IMG/VR virus record: IMGVR_UViG_3300042879_004153
Span: 1 to 20,584 of that record
Direction: 5' to 3' (one strand)
Source: a virus
Length of the DNA stretch: 20,584 nt
The translations under genes and the position numbers were made by a program. This document shows, in pieces, positions 19,209 to 20,584 of the stretch; positions within the stretch are counted from its first letter, which is position 1; each line of letters begins with the position of its first letter. The notes below the pieces were generated by a model, which searched no databases, had not been told where the DNA came from, and worked only from the letters and a program-made list of their open reading frames with translations.

Positions 19209-20536
19209 GTGCGATGTTCTCCTGGTGAGTGGGTGCGGTAGGTCTTGGTGAGGTCGCCCTTGATCGTGTGACCGCGATCGCGGAGCAGGTTGGCCAGCCT
19301 TGCGCGGTCGGCGTGGCTGTGGGTGGTTTGCCGCAACAGGCCGAAGTAGCTGTTGGCGGTGTGGAACAGATCCTCGGCCGGCATCGTGGCCACGCGACGC
19401 ATGGCGTCGCGGTAGGTGCGGCGGCGCAGGGTGCGATGCCAGGGGCGGATCACATGGCCGACGAAGTCGATGCCACGGTCGATGGGTTGCAGGATGGTCT
19501 TGCGCGGGTTGATGGCGAGCTGCAGGTGCGCCGGCAGCCATGCCTCGATGTCGGTGCGGGCGGCATTCAGCCAGTCGGCGGACTCGTGCAGCAGCACCAT
19601 GTCGTCGACGTAGCGGATGTAGTGCCGCGCCTTCAGCTCGTGCTTGATGTGTTGGTCGAGCGCGTCGAGCAGGACGTTGGCGAAGAACTGGCTGGAGAGG
19701 TTGCCGATCGGCAGGCCGTGGTGCGCGTCCTGGTTGAAGAGGCTCTTGTGCGCGGGAACGCGCGCGAACTCGTCGGGGCGGCCCTGGGTGACGACATCGC
19801 GGCGCGGGTCATGGAACAGGATGTCCAGCGCGAGTTGGCGCCACCAGGGCTCGGCAATGCGTCGGGCGAGCAGTTGGCCGACGATGCGCTTGTCGATGCT
19901 GACGAAGAAGTTGGCGAGGTCGAGCTTGAGGTAGTGGCCGTGCCGGCTCCAGTTCTGTGTCTGGCTGCGGACCTTGGCTTCAAGCCGCTGGGCGGCGTAG
20001 AGCGTGCCGCGCCCTGGGATGCAGGCGCAGGAATCGGCGATGAAGCTGGCTTCGAAGCGCGGACCGATCTTGCGGTAGAGCAGGTGGTGCACGATACGAT
20101 CGCGGAACTGCGCGGCCCAGACTTCGCGCACCTTGGGCCGGGTGATGACGAAGCAGATCGACGGACCGGGGCGGTAGGTGCCGCCGGTCAGCTCGTCGTG
20201 CAGTGTGGCGAGATTGTGTTCGAGCAGCTGCTCGAAGGCCAGCGCGCTGGCGCTGTTGCGTTTGGTGCGCCGACAGGCGAGGTAGGCCTCGACCAGGTCG
20301 GTAAACGAAAAATCAGCCGGGTGGCGGTAATCATCTGCGGACGGAGCGGGCGCGGCACTGGTTGTTGATGTGGTTGTTGTTCTGGTTGCCGTTGTTGAAG
20401 TTCTGATACCAGGCGTAGCTCGCGTCGGAGGCGTCGTTGTCTCGCTATCGATGTCGCGCTGCCGATTGCTCGGCAGGGAAACTGCGCCGGACCGTTCCGG
20501 CGCAGTTTCCCTGCCGGCGGTCTCCGTGGTGCGCAT
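19205..20536 (-). CDS. Diversity-generating retroelement reverse transcriptase
   Basis: The reverse transcriptase core begins near 20332 and runs about 375 residues. Key blocks are KLDLANFFVSID (first catalytic Asp, near 19924-19890), HHGLPIGNLSSQFFANVLLDALD (IGNLSSQ at 19708-19688) and HYIRYVDDMVLL (YVDD at 19612-19601), followed by INPRKTILQPIDRGIDFVGHVI. The IGxxxSQ motif replacing QGxxxSP is the mark of DGR reverse transcriptases. No ATG, GTG or TTG occurs in frame between the core and 20536, so the given start makes the N-terminus run through the template repeat in another frame (a Thr/Ser-rich stretch); a non-canonical start is possible. The frame is open to the right edge. It would copy template RNA with errors at adenines. 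It is coupled to parB by ATGA. Confidence 0.85.
   Translation of the reverse strand: MRTTETAGRETAPERSGAVSLPSNRQRDIDSETTTPPTRATPGIRTSTTATRTTTTSTTSAAPAPSADDYRHPADFSFTDLVEAYLACRRTKRNSASALAFEQLLEHNLATLHDELTGGTYRPGPSICFVITRPKVREVWAAQFRDRIVHHLLYRKIGPRFEASFIADSCACIPGRGTLYAAQRLEAKVRSQTQNWSRHGHYLKLDLANFFVSIDKRIVGQLLARRIAEPWWRQLALDILFHDPRRDVVTQGRPDEFARVPAHKSLFNQDAHHGLPIGNLSSQFFANVLLDALDQHIKHELKARHYIRYVDDMVLLHESADWLNAARTDIEAWLPAHLQLAINPRKTILQPIDRGIDFVGHVIRPWHRTLRRRTYRDAMRRVATMPAEDLFHTANSYFGLLRQTTHSHADRARLANLLRDRGHTIKGDLTKTYRTHSPGEHRT
20331..20445 (-). repeat. DGR template repeat (TR)
   Basis: Read on the minus strand in a frame different from the reverse transcriptase, this stretch gives NDASDASYAWYQNFNNGNQ, then NNNHINNQCRARSVRR and a stop at 20333-20331. 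The Trp-Tyr-Gln-Asn-Phe core, dense AAC codons and the final CRARSVR are the hallmark of template repeats for C-type-lectin-fold (FGE-sulfatase/DUF1566-like) variable proteins. An in-frame TAG just upstream shows it is not the end of a normal gene. The adenine-rich part lies at 20353-20412 and the GC-rich initiation-like end at 20331-20352. The exact limits need the variable repeat, which is not in the window. Confidence 0.85.
20460..20475 (-). other. Small competing hairpin with GCAA tetraloop
   Basis: On the minus strand TGCCGA/TCGGCA closes a GCAA loop, a GNRA tetraloop. Its 5' arm shares the last bases of the neighbouring 21-bp hairpin, so the two stems compete or only partly coexist. It lies just before the template repeat. 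Confidence 0.5.
20471..20516 (-). other. 21-bp hairpin beside the DGR template repeat
   Basis: Two perfect 20-base arms (20472-20491 and 20496-20515) flank a 4-base loop, with a further C-G pair outside. No T tract follows on either strand, so it is not an ordinary terminator. It lies about 30 bases upstream of the template repeat on the transcribed strand. It may fold at the 5' side of the template RNA or end an upstream transcript. Confidence 0.75.
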
Positions 20537-20584
20537 GGCGGTGCCCTTGTGGGGCAGCGGCGTGACCAGATTGATTGAGCGCAC

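Noticed and set aside
19209-19541. N-terminal extension of the ParB-like protein
   Set aside because: The extension lies antiphase inside the reverse transcriptase gene. The ATG at 19208 has AGGAGA upstream and starts a recognisable ParB N-terminus.
20331-20445. This stretch as the 3' end of a normal variable protein gene (a variable repeat rather than the template)
   Set aside because: An in-frame TAG lies just upstream and the adenine-rich AAC codons are unmutated, both typical of the template copy.
1-20584. CRISPR arrays, rRNA genes or transposases
   Set aside because: No regularly spaced direct repeats, rRNA-like sequence or transposase motifs were seen on either strand.

Overview
The window is part of a GC-rich temperate siphophage genome. 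The host is probably a betaproteobacterium; that is inferred from composition and gene style only and is not proven. From the left edge to about 12.4 kb, all genes read rightward as one late block. The order is HK97-gp10-like and DUF3168 head-tail/tail-completion proteins, tail tube protein, tail assembly chaperones joined by a -1 frameshift, tape measure protein, two minor tail proteins, an NlpC/P60-like tail peptidase, a J-like tip protein, a tail fibre and two small fibre-associated proteins. A lysis cassette follows: small membrane protein, holin, 38-aa membrane peptide, cysteine-peptidase-like endolysin and an i-spanin/o-spanin pair. Most genes overlap by 1-4 bases or lie a few bases apart.

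From 12.4 to 14.6 kb lies a rightward accessory block. It starts with a palindrome-rich gap, then an orphan adenine methyltransferase, a DUF6900 protein and a conserved small phage protein. It ends with a separately promoted pair: an unknown acidic 100-aa protein and an Aca2/YdiL-like (DUF1870) helix-turn-helix protein. The promoter of the pair carries two inverted repeats, the layout of an anti-CRISPR (acr-aca) operon.

At 14.60-14.82 kb is a probable attP. It holds the 3' half of a tRNA-Thr(CGT) and its terminator, framed by four copies of a 12-bp sequence (probable integrase arm sites). Late genes run rightward into it and the integrase operon runs leftward into it, as on the lambda vegetative map, so the molecule looks unintegrated or circular.

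From 14.8 kb to the right edge all genes read leftward in one tightly coupled operon. In transcription order these are a reverse transcriptase, a long ParB-like protein, SSB, a small membrane protein, a Cys-rich protein, a C4 zinc-finger protein, a DUF4224 protein and a tyrosine integrase. The reverse transcriptase has the IGNLSSQ and YVDD motifs of diversity-generating retroelements (DGRs). Immediately upstream of its core is an Asn-codon-rich template repeat that reads like the end of a C-type-lectin-fold variable protein, next to a 21-bp hairpin. No variable repeat is visible in the window, so the diversified target should lie beyond the right edge. The two most notable systems are this DGR and the candidate anti-CRISPR operon.
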